This document shows positions 13,601 to 25,471 of a stretch of DNA of 64,000 bases, one piece after another. The stretch is from Branchiostoma floridae (taxonomy: Eukaryota > Chordata > Leptocardii > Amphioxiformes > Branchiostomatidae). The position numbers and the translations under genes are program-made. Every line of letters begins with the position of its first letter. The first letter of the stretch is position 1. The DNA lies in assembly GCF_000003815.2 (NCBI RefSeq), contig NC_049988.1:7637776-7701775 (forward strand). The letters run 5' to 3'. Below the pieces are notes generated by a model. It was not told the DNA's origin. It ran no database searches and saw only the letters and a program-made list of their open reading frames with translations.

Positions 13601-16478
13601 TTTGGCCACTATAGACAGGTGGCCTCTGTATAGAGGTGGCAACTTGTAGATAAAATACCCAAGGGACTGACAAAAAGTGGCCACTATGAACAGGTGGCCC
13701 CTCTGTAGAGGTGGCCCCTAATAAAGGTTTGACTGTATATAACCTGACATCACATCTGGAAGTCAAAATTCACAATATTTTCAAATGTTAGCCTACAATG
13801 AATATCAACAAAAAAGCACAGCCCTGGACAATTAAAATGTAGAACTGAAAGACAAAGCAAATTTAAAATGAAAACATACCAGTTTGTCTTGTTTCAGCCT
13901 TCAGTAAAGAGAGCATCCTCTTCTTGCATAAAATCCAAACATTGAAACATCATTCATGATCCTAGACACAAAACCATGTCGTCTGCTGCCTAGAGACCTA
14001 GACCACTGTGACTGTGCGTTTGTCTGCCATCAAACCACTACTCAGCACTGTAGCACATTTGCGGAGCTTCAATGCATATCCTTCCCAAAGGTCCAGGGGT
14101 AATCCACGAGTTCATTGGCTTTTTACAAAAGTGCTGCATACAGCCATGCCATCAAAATCACATCACAGTCTTTGATGTAGACTGGAAGAGCTTTACAGAG
14201 AAGGCAGTGCTGTATGATGATAAACTGGGGAGTTGATTTGCCAATGTTTGGGCTACACGGTGCTTCCTGGTCAGGTTGAATTAGTGCCAAGTACAATAGA
14301 GCTCGGACCTGACAGGAAGGGAAGCCTTGGGTAGAGGTTCCAGATGGGATGGTCAGTTAAGAATTCATAGGGACCATTGCAAATTAACAACGTTTCCGAG
14401 ATGGGCCTGCTAATATGGAAAGGGGTCATCACTAATGAAGGTGTCTATGCTTGTTCAATTGAGAACCACCAGACCATCACAAATTACATAGAAATAATCC
14501 CGGACAGGTTGGTCAATAACAGGGACCATCACAAATCATTGAAGTTTCTGACACAGATCAGATGAAAAGAGGGACCATCACAGATGTATGAAGATTTTCA
14601 GTACAGGGACCACTGCAAATCACCCAAATTTTAAGAAAAGGGCCTTCACCTATTGACAAACTGAAAGTGGAATCCTCCTAAAAATTGCTGACTTGAAAAA
14701 TAAGAGAACAAGTCATTGGAAAATGCAGAATCTACAAAAAACATGTAACTAACTAATAAACAAGGTCATTATCAATGTAACTTGAGTTGAGTTCATCAAG
14801 TCCAAGTGTTAGCACTTTGGACAGATAAGTCTGAGACATATAATGTCAAACCCCCATTTTTAGAAGTGCCCTTTATTTGTTAACACCCTGATCATGACCC
14901 TGACCTTTCTCTATAAATTTGGGAGCAACATATATGCCAAAGGTCCCACGGGGCTTATAAAATAACAATACAAGTCTGAACATGCCAAGAGCTTTGAAAT
15001 ATGAGGTACAAGTATACCAAAGGAAGTCTGAAGAAATCTCTCTTCACTTTTTAGTTACACTTACATTTCTGATAGGTTTGAAAGTCAATGTACAGTACAC
15101 AAATATAATACAAAAGCTTTTGTGCTTTTCCAATATACCTTCATGTGCATTGCTTTTCCCTCCATGGTAAGATTCAGGCTCAGTTCACGACAACCACAGC
15201 ATTCTCACTCTATAGTTTGCACTTCACTGGTACTGGTACTGGCATAGGCTAGCTCTAATCTAAACCAACAAATGAATCTAAGGTCTTTGTCCAAAACAAT
15301 GCTATGTGAACACACCCATGTGCTCTACACATGTCACACAATCTATATATATGCTAATTAGCTACCAGCATATCTATCAAATACAACATTTTTTCAGTGG
15401 AAATTGAGAACTATCACGACTGTCATTCTTTTCATTGTACAACAACAAAAAGTGCTTTATCAACTTTATTCCCAGAACAGAGGTTGGAGTTAGAATAGTT
15501 ATAATTGTCATAACACCCGCTCTAAATTGGACCAGTTAAACCGGTTTTCTGGTTGAACTAGCTTGAGTGCTTCTTATATAAGGTTAGAACCCAGGTGAAG
15601 GGTTAACAATCATCATTCTGAACACTTGCCAAAATTCTTAAGGAAAGTTCTTTTCCTATTCTATTGACGCCAAACTTAAGCTTTAGCAGTTAGTTATCCT
15701 TAAGGGTGCTGACATTTATCACTGAGGTGGTGCCTAATACTAGTCTAGTAGTAGACTAAGTCTTATTCTGTCTCTGGGAGATACTATGTGTTGGGGCAAA
15801 GAGTTCCAGAGCTTAACTTAGGTAAGATGTTGTCGATGATTTCAAAGGTTTCAGAACATTGCATTGTTGAGATGTTAACTGGCGGGTTTCACATCAATGT
15901 ACATAACGTTGAGGGAGTAGGCTGTTGAGTGGTGTAAGTGCGTCATAACTGTACATACAGTGACTGGTGCAGAAGAGTGATCATGAGGGCCTGAGTAGGG
16001 GCTGGAATTGGTACCTGTCCAAGTTCAAGTACACCATGTATAATGTATGCTAGTACAGAACATGCCAGTCATACAGGTGCAAGGTGCATCAAAAGAGCAC
16101 GTCTTGAAATTTTTAGGATGATGCATGACAGACAAAAGTAAAAATAAGACAGCAACACGTCTTGACAGCACAAACAAGCCTTAAACAAAAATAACATTGC
16201 AGTTCAGAACAAGCTCTTGGAGGTTCAAACAAAAATATGTTCCTTTTTCCCATGCACAAGAGCTATCTACCACTCCAATTTAGTGACCATACCATCTTCA
16301 GGTCAAAGGATACAAAAACTGACAGTTCCACTGCAGTACCAAAACAAGCCAATTGGAGGTCCAAGATTAAAATGTAACAATTTCCAGGTCTCATCTACCA
16401 ACATACCAAGTATCAAGACAATCCATCTACTAGGCATTTTCAAGTTATCTTTTTATACACAGACAGACAGACAGACAG

Positions 16479-16518
<40 letters not shown>

Positions 16519-19500
16519 CATGGATGCTAAATAAAATATACCCTTCTGGCAAAGGTAAATAAAGAAATGAAAACCACTTCAGTGTCACTGACGAAGGACA
16601 GTGGATTCCATCCGAAACGTCTGACCGTTTTCAAAACCATATCCAGTTGCTTGAGTTCACAGCAGGTGTGTGTAAAAAAGACTCTGAGACTTATATTATT
16701 TGTTGTTAGTAATGATAAGTTCACGTAGCAGTCCTCACCGTGAAAACCGTAAACATAAAAGTACACTGAAAAAATCAGGAATTACAGTAACTACTTTTTG
16801 GCGTATCTTATCACCTGGATGTCTAACCTACATCGATGTAAATAAAGAAATATTCAATACGCAGTTGGCAAAACAGATAGGTAAGAGTGTGCCTTTGACC
16901 TTACCCTGGGTTCTTCAGTGGTGACACTGATCTTCATGGCAGAACAACCACAGTCAGCAGCAGGGGCGGGGCCGGGGTCCTGGGCGGGGCACAGAGGGAC
17001 ATCAATTAAAAAGTGAAAGTGATTTCCTCAATGAACAACTGACCTACATTTGTACAATCATTTAATCTTCCACTGGTCATGACAGAGAAGACAAATGTTA
17101 TGTACAGTATTTACAGGTTCACTGGTTAAATCCCCCTAGCTAGGGGTGGTGGGTACCAGTACAGATAATTCAGGCTCAGGTACGGTCCAGGTCCAGAGGA
17201 TCAGGTCCAGGTCCAACCTAATTGTTTGTGAATGGGCACTACTCAAACAATGGTCAATACGACAAGGGAATCTGTTTGGTGGAGCATCCTATCTTCATAC
17301 AAGCTGTCTTCAAGTAAACAACACTAACTGCCTCTGTTAAGTTACACCAAGTTTGACTGTAGAAACTTGATACAAATTGCTACCAACCCTACCAACGCTT
17401 CCCGCCGTAGTGCTGGTATAATCTGATCCTTTTTTCATCGGTCCAACAGGAAAAACCGGTTTTCTACGGTAGCTCTACCCCTACCTATTTTTGATAAGCA
17501 TAATCAACAGTGGAACACAGACTGCAATCCTTTACCATTTTAACACATAAGCAATGCCATGGAATGATGCATAGTTTATTGTCATTTACTACAAATTGAT
17601 GACTCACTGCTGTCCTTCCGTAAAGCTACTATAAAACAAATGTTTCATAAAGGATAAATGTCATGAAACTCATAAAATTAGTGCAAATGTTGTAAAATGT
17701 CCTTTCAAAAGCAAAATGAAGGCTGCACTATTTTGTAATACTAATCAGGTATAGTGTGAGTATATTGACTGTAATAAGCAATATTCAATATTGATTGAGG
17801 AGTGGTCCTTCCAGTCTGCAGGGAAATATTGAGCTTGGACACAGATTAGTCAAATAAACAGTTATCTGTGCTTGTCTGATAATTGCTTACGGTGGTCAAA
17901 TAAGATAGTCCTAAAGCAAACCTAATAGTATGTAGGGACACTGAAAGTACTCTGGTATATGTGGCTTACAGATTGTTCTATCACATTTATAAAATTGACG
18001 AAAAAGAAAGGCAACAGGTCTCTTGATATGCTGACAAAATTTTGCCTGTAAAATAACCTTAGACAAGGCAAAATGCAATTGGAAATTAGAAGAAAAAACA
18101 TGAAAGTGCTATATGCAAGTTATGATGATGATCATCATCATCCGGGCGTGCTGGTTGCATGGATGGACAGGGCTTTNNNNNNNNNNNNNNNNNNNNNNNN
18201 NNNNNNNNNNNNNNNNNNNNNNNNNNNNNNNNNNNNNNNNNNNNNNNNNNNNNNNNNNNNNNNNNNNNNNNNNNNNCAACCATATAATATATACTGACAG
18301 CTTTGTGGAGAGAAAATAATGCACTCTGACTGCCATTAGTTCCGTTGCACCTTATAGTTTTGTATAGGATTTTTCCAAGATGTAAAATTAGAACGATAGA
18401 AAATATTGAAGTGCTGGCAAATATCTGCAAAATCAAAGACTGCTTATTTCCTATGATAACTTTTGCGAGACTTACCTGATATCGTTTTTAGCATGATATT
18501 GAACCTGACTCAAATAGTACTATGGGAACATGCCTTGACATTCGACCATGAAATTGGTTCTTTTCAAAGCACCATTTTGCTATAAAAGATACATACTTTT
18601 TCAGTCAGAAGAGCTTTCCATGTTAAGATTTCTTTCAAGTTTTCATTATTGAAAAAAACAAACTTTTTTTCTCAAAAAAATTTTTCAGGTCCGTTTTGTC
18701 TGGACCAGTCCAACAAGAACAAAAAAACCCTACTGCACTCTCTTCCCTGACTGACCCATTCCCTTTGGCCTGGCTGACATCCCGATCACTTAACACTTCT
18801 CTAGCATTTCTAGATGGACATATCGCTTAAAAACCTGACCCTTTGAAAGCTACATTGTAGCATGGTACATGTACAAACGCTTTCGACCCCACAAAAACAT
18901 ATCGAGTTTCTCCAGTACAGCATCAATAAGTAACAATCCAATCTATGAACTGGTGTGAGGCATAATAAAAGTGACATGCTGTTGGCCTGTATTTTTACCA
19001 ATGAAATATTGACAGAATTCTGCTGTTGGAGATAAGGTTGGGTCAACTGAGTCATGCGAGGGTGAACAGAACTTGCCATGTTTTATTCAACACAGTCGAT
19101 AAGGATACAACTTACAAATACTTCATTCTGTCACAAGGCATAAAGTCTGTAAGGATGAATTAAAGACATTCTTCATACTCGAGAAAGTGCTCTGAAATCA
19201 GCGCAAACAGTTCCCAAGGCAGCTCCTAAGTAAATGGAACTGAAAATCCACTTCATATTTACTATCATGTAGTTATAACAAGGAATCCAGTTTATTCATA
19301 AGAATTCCACTCAATTCGAAGCTTCGTACAAGTGGACACAAATGGACTGTCAATAACTTCAGTAAATCACTTTTTTAGTAAACCACAAACCTCTTTGATC
19401 CAGCTCTTAGGTTTCTGGACAAAATGTCAGACAACTCAACCAGATATTCATATCAGGTATTTCAAGATCAAGACATCCTTTTGACACAACTAAGTTGCAT

Positions 19501-20776
19501 TCCTACGTTGTGAATATTGCTGTGCAAAATAACAACTTAAAGGTAGAAGTAACCTGCCAAAAACAGACTTTGTTCTAATTTATGTTATGATCACTCAGAT
19601 ACACTACAACACTTTCCTTTAACTTTAAGAAAGCTCAGAGTACTAGTATAATCACTTCTTCAATAGACAATTGCAAGTAATGTTCAATATAATATAAAGT
19701 TTAACCTGTTCTATACATAAATGATAGCCTGGAATCCAGCCGTACTGTGCGTTGGTCGCTCTGCTCCTGCCAGTACGTCTGGCATTCGTTAGCATTGGAA
19801 CGATCGGCATTTGAATATTCGCACACTTTATGTGCGCGATTTCTGATTGGCTGTTGGCTCCCAGTCCCCTTCGCAAAGCACCACCAAGGTGGAAATCGAA
19901 CACACAGAATCATGTTTACAGTTCGTATTCAAAACGGAACACTANNNNNNNNNNNNNNNNNNNNNNNNNNNNNNNNNNNNNNNNNNNNNNNNNNNNNNNN
20001 NNNNNNNNNNNNNNNNNNNNNNNNNNNNNNNNNNNNNNNNNNNNAGCGACCTTTTTTCAAGACACCTGGCCACGCGACCCGACGGCCCAAATGGACCCCA
20101 TACGCCCGCATCATTTCAAAATTTGAGTTTTCATCGATTTTTTATGATAACTAGCGAGATTTTGGTGCCGAAATCGGCCAATTTGCGTCGGATTTTGGGG
20201 TTAAATTTACAGTTTACAGTGTGCGTGTTGTATTTGACATTAAAGACCTCGCTTCTTTGCGTGCGTGCAGTGTGCTTGCTATTTGGCATTAAACACAACG
20301 GAAACCATTTATACTTTGCATCGGGCATGTTTTGAGTCGATACTCTTCTCAGCGACCACCTGTCCAAATCGACCGCTTTTTTCTGTTCCCCCGGGTGGTC
20401 GTCTTGGGCAGGTTTGAGTCTGTATACAGTAACAAGCAACTGGATAGGCAAGATGATTCACGTACCATCCACTAAGCTTCATAATTACTTGCCATGAGTA
20501 ACTGTTATGTGGAACCTGGATGTCTAACCTTAATATCAACATACATGTACAGAGGCATGATGACCTTCAAGTTCAACTGTCTTCTCCTACCTTGTTTTCT
20601 TCCTCAAAGACACCACGACTTCTTCTCAGAGCGGGTTCCCGGAAGAACACAGAGTCTTGAGACCAATCTAGTACTGAGCTGTCGGAATCAGAATCCGTCT
20701 CACTGACAGACGAAGAAAAGGCTCCTTCTGAACCCTCCGATAATGAACCCAATACTGCACCATCTTTTGGCTTCAT
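1667..20776 (-). CDS. NXPE-family protein (neurexophilin/PC-esterase), 3' end off the window
   Basis: Twelve coding exons on the minus strand join in consistent phase with GT-AG sites, in transcript order: 20776-20591, 10583-10485, 9988-9825, 9193-8983, 7346-7161, 5612-5450, 4908-4734, 4336-4278, 4025-3784, 3465-3342, 2810-2698, 1870-1667 (642 codons). Seen: an acidic Ser/Asp-rich N-terminus of about 70 residues, one hydrophobic segment (IQVFISIVIFVITWVFI), a stem, a filamin/Ig-like part (RDYRGHPKPYGGD, GRVQDHGNGSYTVEF, HSSEAIAVLRRLREVPV), a cysteine-rich stretch (residues WCNFSDD to FVYFGCD) and a GDS motif (MYGDSTSRQ). Family knowledge: this order matches NXPE1-4; the GDS serine belongs to the PC-esterase fold. 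The exon expected to carry the C-terminal catalytic Asp/His (D-x-x-H) was not found and should lie left of base 1. Predicted type II membrane or secretory protein; the substrate is unknown. The donor at 3342 was chosen over 3338 because only it keeps frame. Which family member it is cannot be told. Confidence 0.87.
2453..2681. mobile_element. Fold-back MITE, 229 bp, with about 84-bp inverted arms
   Basis: The left arm starts CCTGGAAGCCAGA and the right arm ends TCTGGCTTCCAGG. The arms continue as imperfect inverted repeats through shared blocks such as GGCAGGTTTTCC and CTCAGATAAG. It lies in the NXPE-like intron directly downstream of the exon 2810-2698, with its right end 16 bp from that exon's donor. 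No coding capacity. A diverged relative is at 33139-33276. The target duplication is not certain; TA is possible. Confidence 0.7.
4590..4665. repeat. Short tandem repeat, 30-bp unit, two copies
   Basis: Two adjacent copies of a unit around TACTGATGGTTTTTACTTTG lie in an NXPE-like intron. No function is suggested. Confidence 0.75.
5613..7160. other. NXPE-like intron with a promoter-like patch
   Basis: Intron between exons 7346-7161 and 5612-5450. Around 6610-6670 there is a CRE-like TGACGTAA, an ATATAAAA and an ATG followed by 28 open codons before a stop. No protein family was recognised and no further exon was seen, so no gene is called. The rest is unremarkable. Confidence 0.4.
7761..8806. 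mobile_element. Non-autonomous DNA transposon, 1.05 kb, TA target duplication
   Basis: Terminal inverted repeats of about 50 bp start GTCTCCAAGCAGACCC at the left and end with the complement at the right (GGGTCTGCTTGGAGAC). TA flanks both ends (7759-7760 and 8807-8808), as in Tc1/mariner-type insertions. Internal ORFs are short (up to 78 codons) and show no transposase motif. It sits in the NXPE-like intron between exons 9193-8983 and 7346-7161. The TIR shares TCTCCAAGCAGA with the small palindromic MITE at 25351-25471. Confidence 0.75.
11148..11247. other. Assembly gap, 100 N
   Basis: A run of exactly 100 N, the usual placeholder for a gap of unknown size. Confidence 0.95.
11519..11665 (+). 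mobile_element. Fragment of a Helentron-like microsatellite-bearing repeat
   Basis: It contains GTTCCATTGCAGTCCCATAG followed by a GGGGGCCCA block and a segment ending TCTTGAGTTA and CACACAC. The order matches the copies at 16217-16560 and 28130-28310. It is the most diverged of the three. Confidence 0.5.
11795..12370. repeat. Diverged tandem duplication, offset about 320 bp
   Basis: Two halves share ordered blocks: CCTTGATGTAC, CTGAT(C/T)TCATTAAGTTTACAG (11891 and 12213) and a GGCAAGTCTT-like block. The first half also has a poly-C run near 11864-11878. It is non-coding. Confidence 0.55.
13558..13735. mobile_element. Mariner-like MITE, 178 bp, TA target duplication
   Basis: The ends are CAGTCAAACCTG and AGGTTTGACTG, flanked by TA on both sides (13556-13557 and 13736-13737). 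The interior has two diverged copies of a block built on GGCCACTAT, ACAGGTGGCC and TAGAGGTGGC. No coding capacity. Confidence 0.8.
16217..16560 (+). mobile_element. Helentron-like non-autonomous element with internal microsatellite
   Basis: A body with CCACTGCAGTACCAAAACAA is followed by an (ACAG)n then (AC)n microsatellite (16459-16516). It ends with a degenerate terminal hairpin, CCCTTCTGGCAAAGGT, near 16540-16556. Body, central microsatellite and 3' hairpin are the layout described for non-autonomous Helentrons. Assignment to that class is inference. Confidence 0.55.
17065..17145 (-). repeat. SINE-body fragment
   Basis: It shares TTCCACTGGTCATGA and TACAGTATTTACAG, in the same order, with the segment at 45945-46010, which adjoins a tRNA-like head. 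It is read as a 3' body fragment of the same SINE family. Confidence 0.5.
18177..18276. other. Assembly gap, 100 N
   Basis: A run of exactly 100 N. Confidence 0.95.
19945..20044. other. Assembly gap, 100 N
   Basis: A run of exactly 100 N. The sequence on both sides is CpG-richer than its surroundings. Confidence 0.95.
20591..20776 (-). CDS. First coding exon of the NXPE-like gene (cytoplasmic tail)
   Basis: The exon opens with ATG at 20776-20774 and runs 62 codons to a donor (AAG|GTAGGAG). It is rich in Ser, Asp and Glu (SETDSDSDSSVLDWSQD) and has a basic patch (RRSR) near its end. It ends in phase 0. The next exon downstream on this strand, 10583-10485, starts in phase 0 at a CCAG acceptor and is exactly 99 nt, so joining them puts about 76 residues in front of the hydrophobic anchor. 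The join spans a 10-kb intron with three assembly gaps, so it is inferred. An alternative is a start at the internal ATG 10550-10548, which would leave a very short cytoplasmic tail. Confidence 0.6.
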
Positions 20777-21864
20777 CTCCCCGGAAAAACTCCACTTTCA
20801 ATAAACCTTTATAAGGGATTATCAGATTCCTGGAAAGATTCTGTCAGTTCCTTGAAAGATTACAGATTGTAGCTGAATTCTAAGCCCTTCGTGCCCAACT
20901 TATGACATCATACATAATATAGATATACATTCAAGTAGACAGCCAGTGTGAGGATTGATGTCAAAGTTTAGACGTCGGGCGCAATTTGCTTCACTTCCCT
21001 GAGAAGAACACATGGGCTCATGATACATCAAGCTCTCCCCTTGGCACAGACCCAGGGCAGTAGAAATCGTGCCTCCTCTCATCCGTGTGATGCAGTAGAC
21101 TGCTAAGCTTCTTGCCTCTGTGCACACGTACACAGATAATGTGGTCTGCTACTTGCAGTCTCAACCCAGTGAGAAAATCTCGGGGCATTACCATCTATGC
21201 AGAAACGAAACACAAGACATCCTTCTACAGCCAGCATGATGGCTATGATCCAATTTTCTTGAATTAAGGCCCTAGAAGTCTGCATCTTAGATGAAAGCTG
21301 ACCTTATTGTTGAACACATTGCAACAAGGTCTCCTCAAGGGCACCACCTCAAACAAACCCATTCCACTGAGATGCTTCCAGAATACAGCCAGCTCCTTTG
21401 AAGTCAGTCTGGAAAGAACCGGATTGCAAAACCTCATACTTTCATCCAACGTGGAGCTAGCGATCAAATCGTAGATGCGCATTTGTTCCAGTTGAAAACA
21501 TTTTCTGCAGTACCCATAAGTTAAATCGTTACAAGGTCTCTGTCATAGCCATACTGTTAACATCTGTTTCGTAGAAACAGTGGAGACCTCGAACAATAGC
21601 AGTCAAACGATCCAACGAGTCGAACGTCACGCGAGACGTGAAGAACAGAATAGGCTCAATGTTTATTCTAACCACGGACGTCACTTATGACTAGGGCCAT
21701 GCACGATGGTAATGACACCAGCATCAGCCGATACATGATGTTATTGATTATTTGTTAACTGCACATCTGGTGTTTTCAAAAGACCCGACGTTACATCCCT
21801 GAATGCAAATCTACTTCTGAATAGCAGGGCTTTACCAGCATCCAACAGCCAACATTGCCAGATC

Positions 21865-21964
21865 NNNNNNNNNNNNNNNNNNNNNNNNNNNNNNNNNNNN
21901 NNNNNNNNNNNNNNNNNNNNNNNNNNNNNNNNNNNNNNNNNNNNNNNNNNNNNNNNNNNNNNNN
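21865..21964. other. Assembly gap, 100 N
   Basis: A run of exactly 100 N. Confidence 0.95.
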
Positions 21965-23499
21965 AGCATGCCAAGGACAAAAGATACATAAACAGTAAGT
22001 TCTGTTGCAATACCAAGGTCAGCTGCCAGAGGGTCCCAACTTGACCTTGATGTTCATGTTCACAACACCTACCCAAATACAAAATGTCACAATCTATTGT
22101 GAGTTACCCAAAACTATACCTTCATTTTTGTGGTAGTAATCAAAATTGTAACTAGCTAAGTGGATTCAAGATACTCAAATTGCCTGAATTGCCTTTAGTT
22201 ATGTTATGTTGAAACTATACAGTGGAAGATAACACCAGAATTTGTTACATTGCTTTTATAGTAAAATTGCTACCCTGTTGTTACTGGTGATAAAAACACG
22301 TCCACCTCAGATATGGCAGCCAATGTCTAGAGTTGACTCCTGTTTTTCTTAAATACCGAAGGAAAACATATATTTACCAACTTGAAGATATACCTGCTGA
22401 AATCATGGATCATACAGGCATCTTTTAGACAAAATTGTTTAGAAATTCTGTCCTTTTTTGCTGGCCACAAAAAGCAAGTTTTGAAAAAATTTACATGTAC
22501 ACAAATGTATTCCTGGTACTGCTTTTCCTGAACTCGGCGAGTAAATCCGTAGATTTACTGTCGGTAACAGATGAGAGCCACCGCTGAGTTGCTATGGCTG
22601 GCGAAACACGATCAATTTGAGCCGCTATCATCACCAATTTGATCAACTGTAAAGCAAGTTACTGCAGGTCTCGGCAACAGAATGACTTGATTAAGTTACC
22701 CAGGCTACCCTACTGCCTGCCATGTAATAATAATCCATTACACAGTCACTTGAAATTAAGGTTAAGGAACTCCAGGACCTTTTTATTAGCATCACTACCC
22801 GAACAGACAATCTAATTGCCAAGCAGACGTGGGGTGTGGCTTTAAATTGCATGTGTTTCTGTTTTCTGTCACGTTATGTATCTTTCACATGATGTCAGTT
22901 ATGCACTGTAAAAGAACAAAAAGCAAAATACAATCTGAATCCATACATTTGCTTACAAGTTAGAGTCAGGCTCTCTGTTATTTTGAAAGAGATAGAATAC
23001 AGACAGTCCTTTAGATAAAAATATCATATTCATAATATTCCAATACAATTCAATCTCTACAACTGGATAAAAATAAAGTTTAAATCTCTTTAATTGAATC
23101 CTGATCCTAACTTTAATCAAATTGTCATCCAAAAGGACAAATAATTGCTGTTTGAAAGAAAGCTTCTAGAAAACAAACAAAATCGAGCCACAAAGCACTC
23201 TGGCAAATGCCTGCTACCTAGAAATGAAATTTTCTTAAGTTCATTCTTACCATTTTGATCCATTCTGTTCATGAACAAACCAATAAAACATATCAATATC
23301 ATAAATAAGATAATAAAATCAGTAAATAGAACATAAAAATTCATTCATACCTCTATGAATTGTCATGTGCAAAAACTGACCTACGAAATTACCAACAAAT
23401 ATATGGCTCTCTACACAGAGGTGAAAATTTTGTCTACTGGTAACTAAATACACAGATGAGATGACCGAGTACAATGTCATGTGGCAGGCCTGTAGGCTA

Positions 23500-23707
23500 C
23501 TGTAAATGCAGAAATGTTCACGGTGGATTTATGTTCGTGGTTTTTGCTGTGGTCAGTTCACCGCAAATTTAAAACCACTGCAAACATTTTTCCATTGCAT
23601 TTAGAGACTACAGTGCAGGGTGCTAATGCGAATTTAAAACCACTGCTAAAAGTCCCTTTTCCTGCTACCGCGAAATTAAATCCCCGCAAACTTAAATGCA
23701 TTTACAG
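23500..23707. mobile_element. MITE with CTGTAAATGCA ends, 208 bp
   Basis: It starts CTGTAAATGCAGAAA and ends AAATGCATTTACAG, with TA on both sides. The inside has several AATTTAAAACCACTGC-like blocks. Two relatives of the family lie in POLR1B introns (58622-58763 and about 59556-59707). Confidence 0.75.
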
Positions 23708-24189
23708 TATATCCATACATCCAAGGTCACATCTCCTCATCCAGTCCCCTACAGGATTGATTTCCTGGGCTCCTCATTTCCACAATCCCTTCAAGCCAAC
23801 TGCACTAACCTTGGCGAAAAAGATTGGCTGCATGAAAGATTGATGCAAAACGAAGGCAGTTGTAATGACCTGCCTCTGTATGGAGGTCACTCTGGGCTGA
23901 TCAGAACTATGAGGAGGGCTTAACCAACATTTGGAGCAATTCTCTTCAGGCTTATACTAAGTCTTGTTTAAATGGTTTGCCTTTGGATTCCACGAATTCC
24001 AGTACATGTGGAAAGTACAAGATGTCAAGGTCTGTACAAGATAAAAACCTACAGAATTCAATACAATTACAGTTTTACCTAACAGATATCTCCAATGCTG
24101 TGGTCCTTTTGTAGTGTTTCTTTTTATACTAGGGTACTAGAATCCCAAGGCATTTTGAAAATGATCCATCCTTGAGTTACACTGTCCAC

Positions 24190-24260
24190 AGACACACACA
24201 CAGGCAAACTCACCCATCAACTTAAAAACATAACCTTCTTTGTGAAGGTGATAAAAAAAA
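24190..24260 (+). mobile_element. 3' end of a Helentron-like element
   Basis: A short (AC)n run is followed by CATAACCTTCTTTGTGAAGG, a hairpin-forming terminus like those at 16540-16556 and 28747-28766. No body was recognised upstream. Confidence 0.45.
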
Positions 24261-25350
24261 TAAGAATGTTAATCATAAGGGTTAATGAAATTTTGTTAAT
24301 TGCAAGTCTAGTTAGTAATATTACAATTCCATGCTCTCTGTGTGTTCCAGACATTGGCATTGTCTGGACCAAACCAATTGGCCAATAAAGGGCTTAAATC
24401 AATGAACCTTATTGGGATTAAGGGTAAGCAGCTCCTTTTTGGTGCAATGTACTGTAGCTCATGCATGTAAATAACAAGAACTTGAATGCTACTTCCTGTG
24501 GAATCAATAATTAGTATTAACAATAAGTACCACTAATTGTTGATTTCACAGAAAGTAGCTATTCCCACTTTCGTGGATTGGATAGCTATAGTATAAGAAA
24601 CCGGGGAAAGTCAAAAGAAGGTAATCTCTCACTCACAAGAGAAAGAAGGTAATAACATACCCGATCAACCTCTGCTTGGAGACTATATCCAACCAGGCTC
24701 TGCTTGGAGATTATTTGGCTCGAATAACACCTTATAAAATCAGAAGCCATTACCTAAGACAACATCTCTCAATACAAATGAGGGCACACAAACAACTGTG
24801 GCATGATTTACTCGGTCCAGAGACTCCAAACCATGGTCTGTTTTCCACTATACTGTAATGGCTGAGTGACAGTTATAAGCGACCAACATTGGTCTCTGTG
24901 ATGTGAACTTTGACATGATGCACAATGCAAAAGTATGATCTAAAACACACAGAACATGAAATAATTTGTTCTTTATCTAAGAATTTCGTTGAGCGATCTG
25001 TCCAACATGAAGTCCCTCATTCGTTCACTCTGCCTATAGTGGAAAGGGGTTGTAAAATATCAGGCAATGGTAAAACCAACAGCCAGTGTACACAGTGCCT
25101 AACCCTCCTGTACTCTGGGTCAACATGGATACTTCTCTGGGTTGACTTAGTGAATGATAAGGGACAGAAGGTCAAGTCTTGATACCAAGGGCTAATTCTC
25201 TGCTAGAGAAGTCAGAGAGGTGAGGATAAGTTATGAGTAGGAAGGAACTTCTAGGCACCCAGGCTCATTAAAATGTTTTCTTCTAGACTTCCATTGATAA
25301 AATCCTTTGATTTATCATTTGATACAGCTAGTACAGCAGGGCTCTAATTA

Positions 25351-25471
25351 CTCTCCAAGCAGAGGTTGAATCGCGCAGATATAGTTAGTAGTCGGAAAAA
25401 ATTACACGAGCGCCCATGTAATTTTTTCAGACTACTACCATATCTGTGCGATTCAACCTCTGCTTGGAGAG
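25351..25471. mobile_element. Near-perfect palindromic MITE, 121 bp, TA target duplication
   Basis: It begins CTCTCCAAGCAGAGGTTGA and ends with the complement; about 57 bp on each side pair with few mismatches. TA flanks both ends. The first bases are close to the TIR of the 1.05-kb element at 7761-8806. A fragment with CTCTGCTTGGAGA lies at about 24665-24712. Confidence 0.85.

Larger units (their letters stand above)
10584..20590. other. 10-kb repeat-rich intron of the NXPE-like gene
   Basis: No coding exon was recognised here on either strand. It holds a CCAA-rich low-complexity stretch (about 10983-11085), three 100-N gaps (11148-11247, 18177-18276, 19945-20044), Helentron-like copies (11519-11665, 16217-16560), a diverged tandem duplication (11795-12370), a TA-flanked MITE (13558-13735) and a SINE-body fragment (17065-17145). 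The segment 20045-20420, beside a gap, is CpG-richer and ends in a GGCAGGTTTGAG motif like a mariner MITE end, so it may be a broken transposon. Confidence 0.6.
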
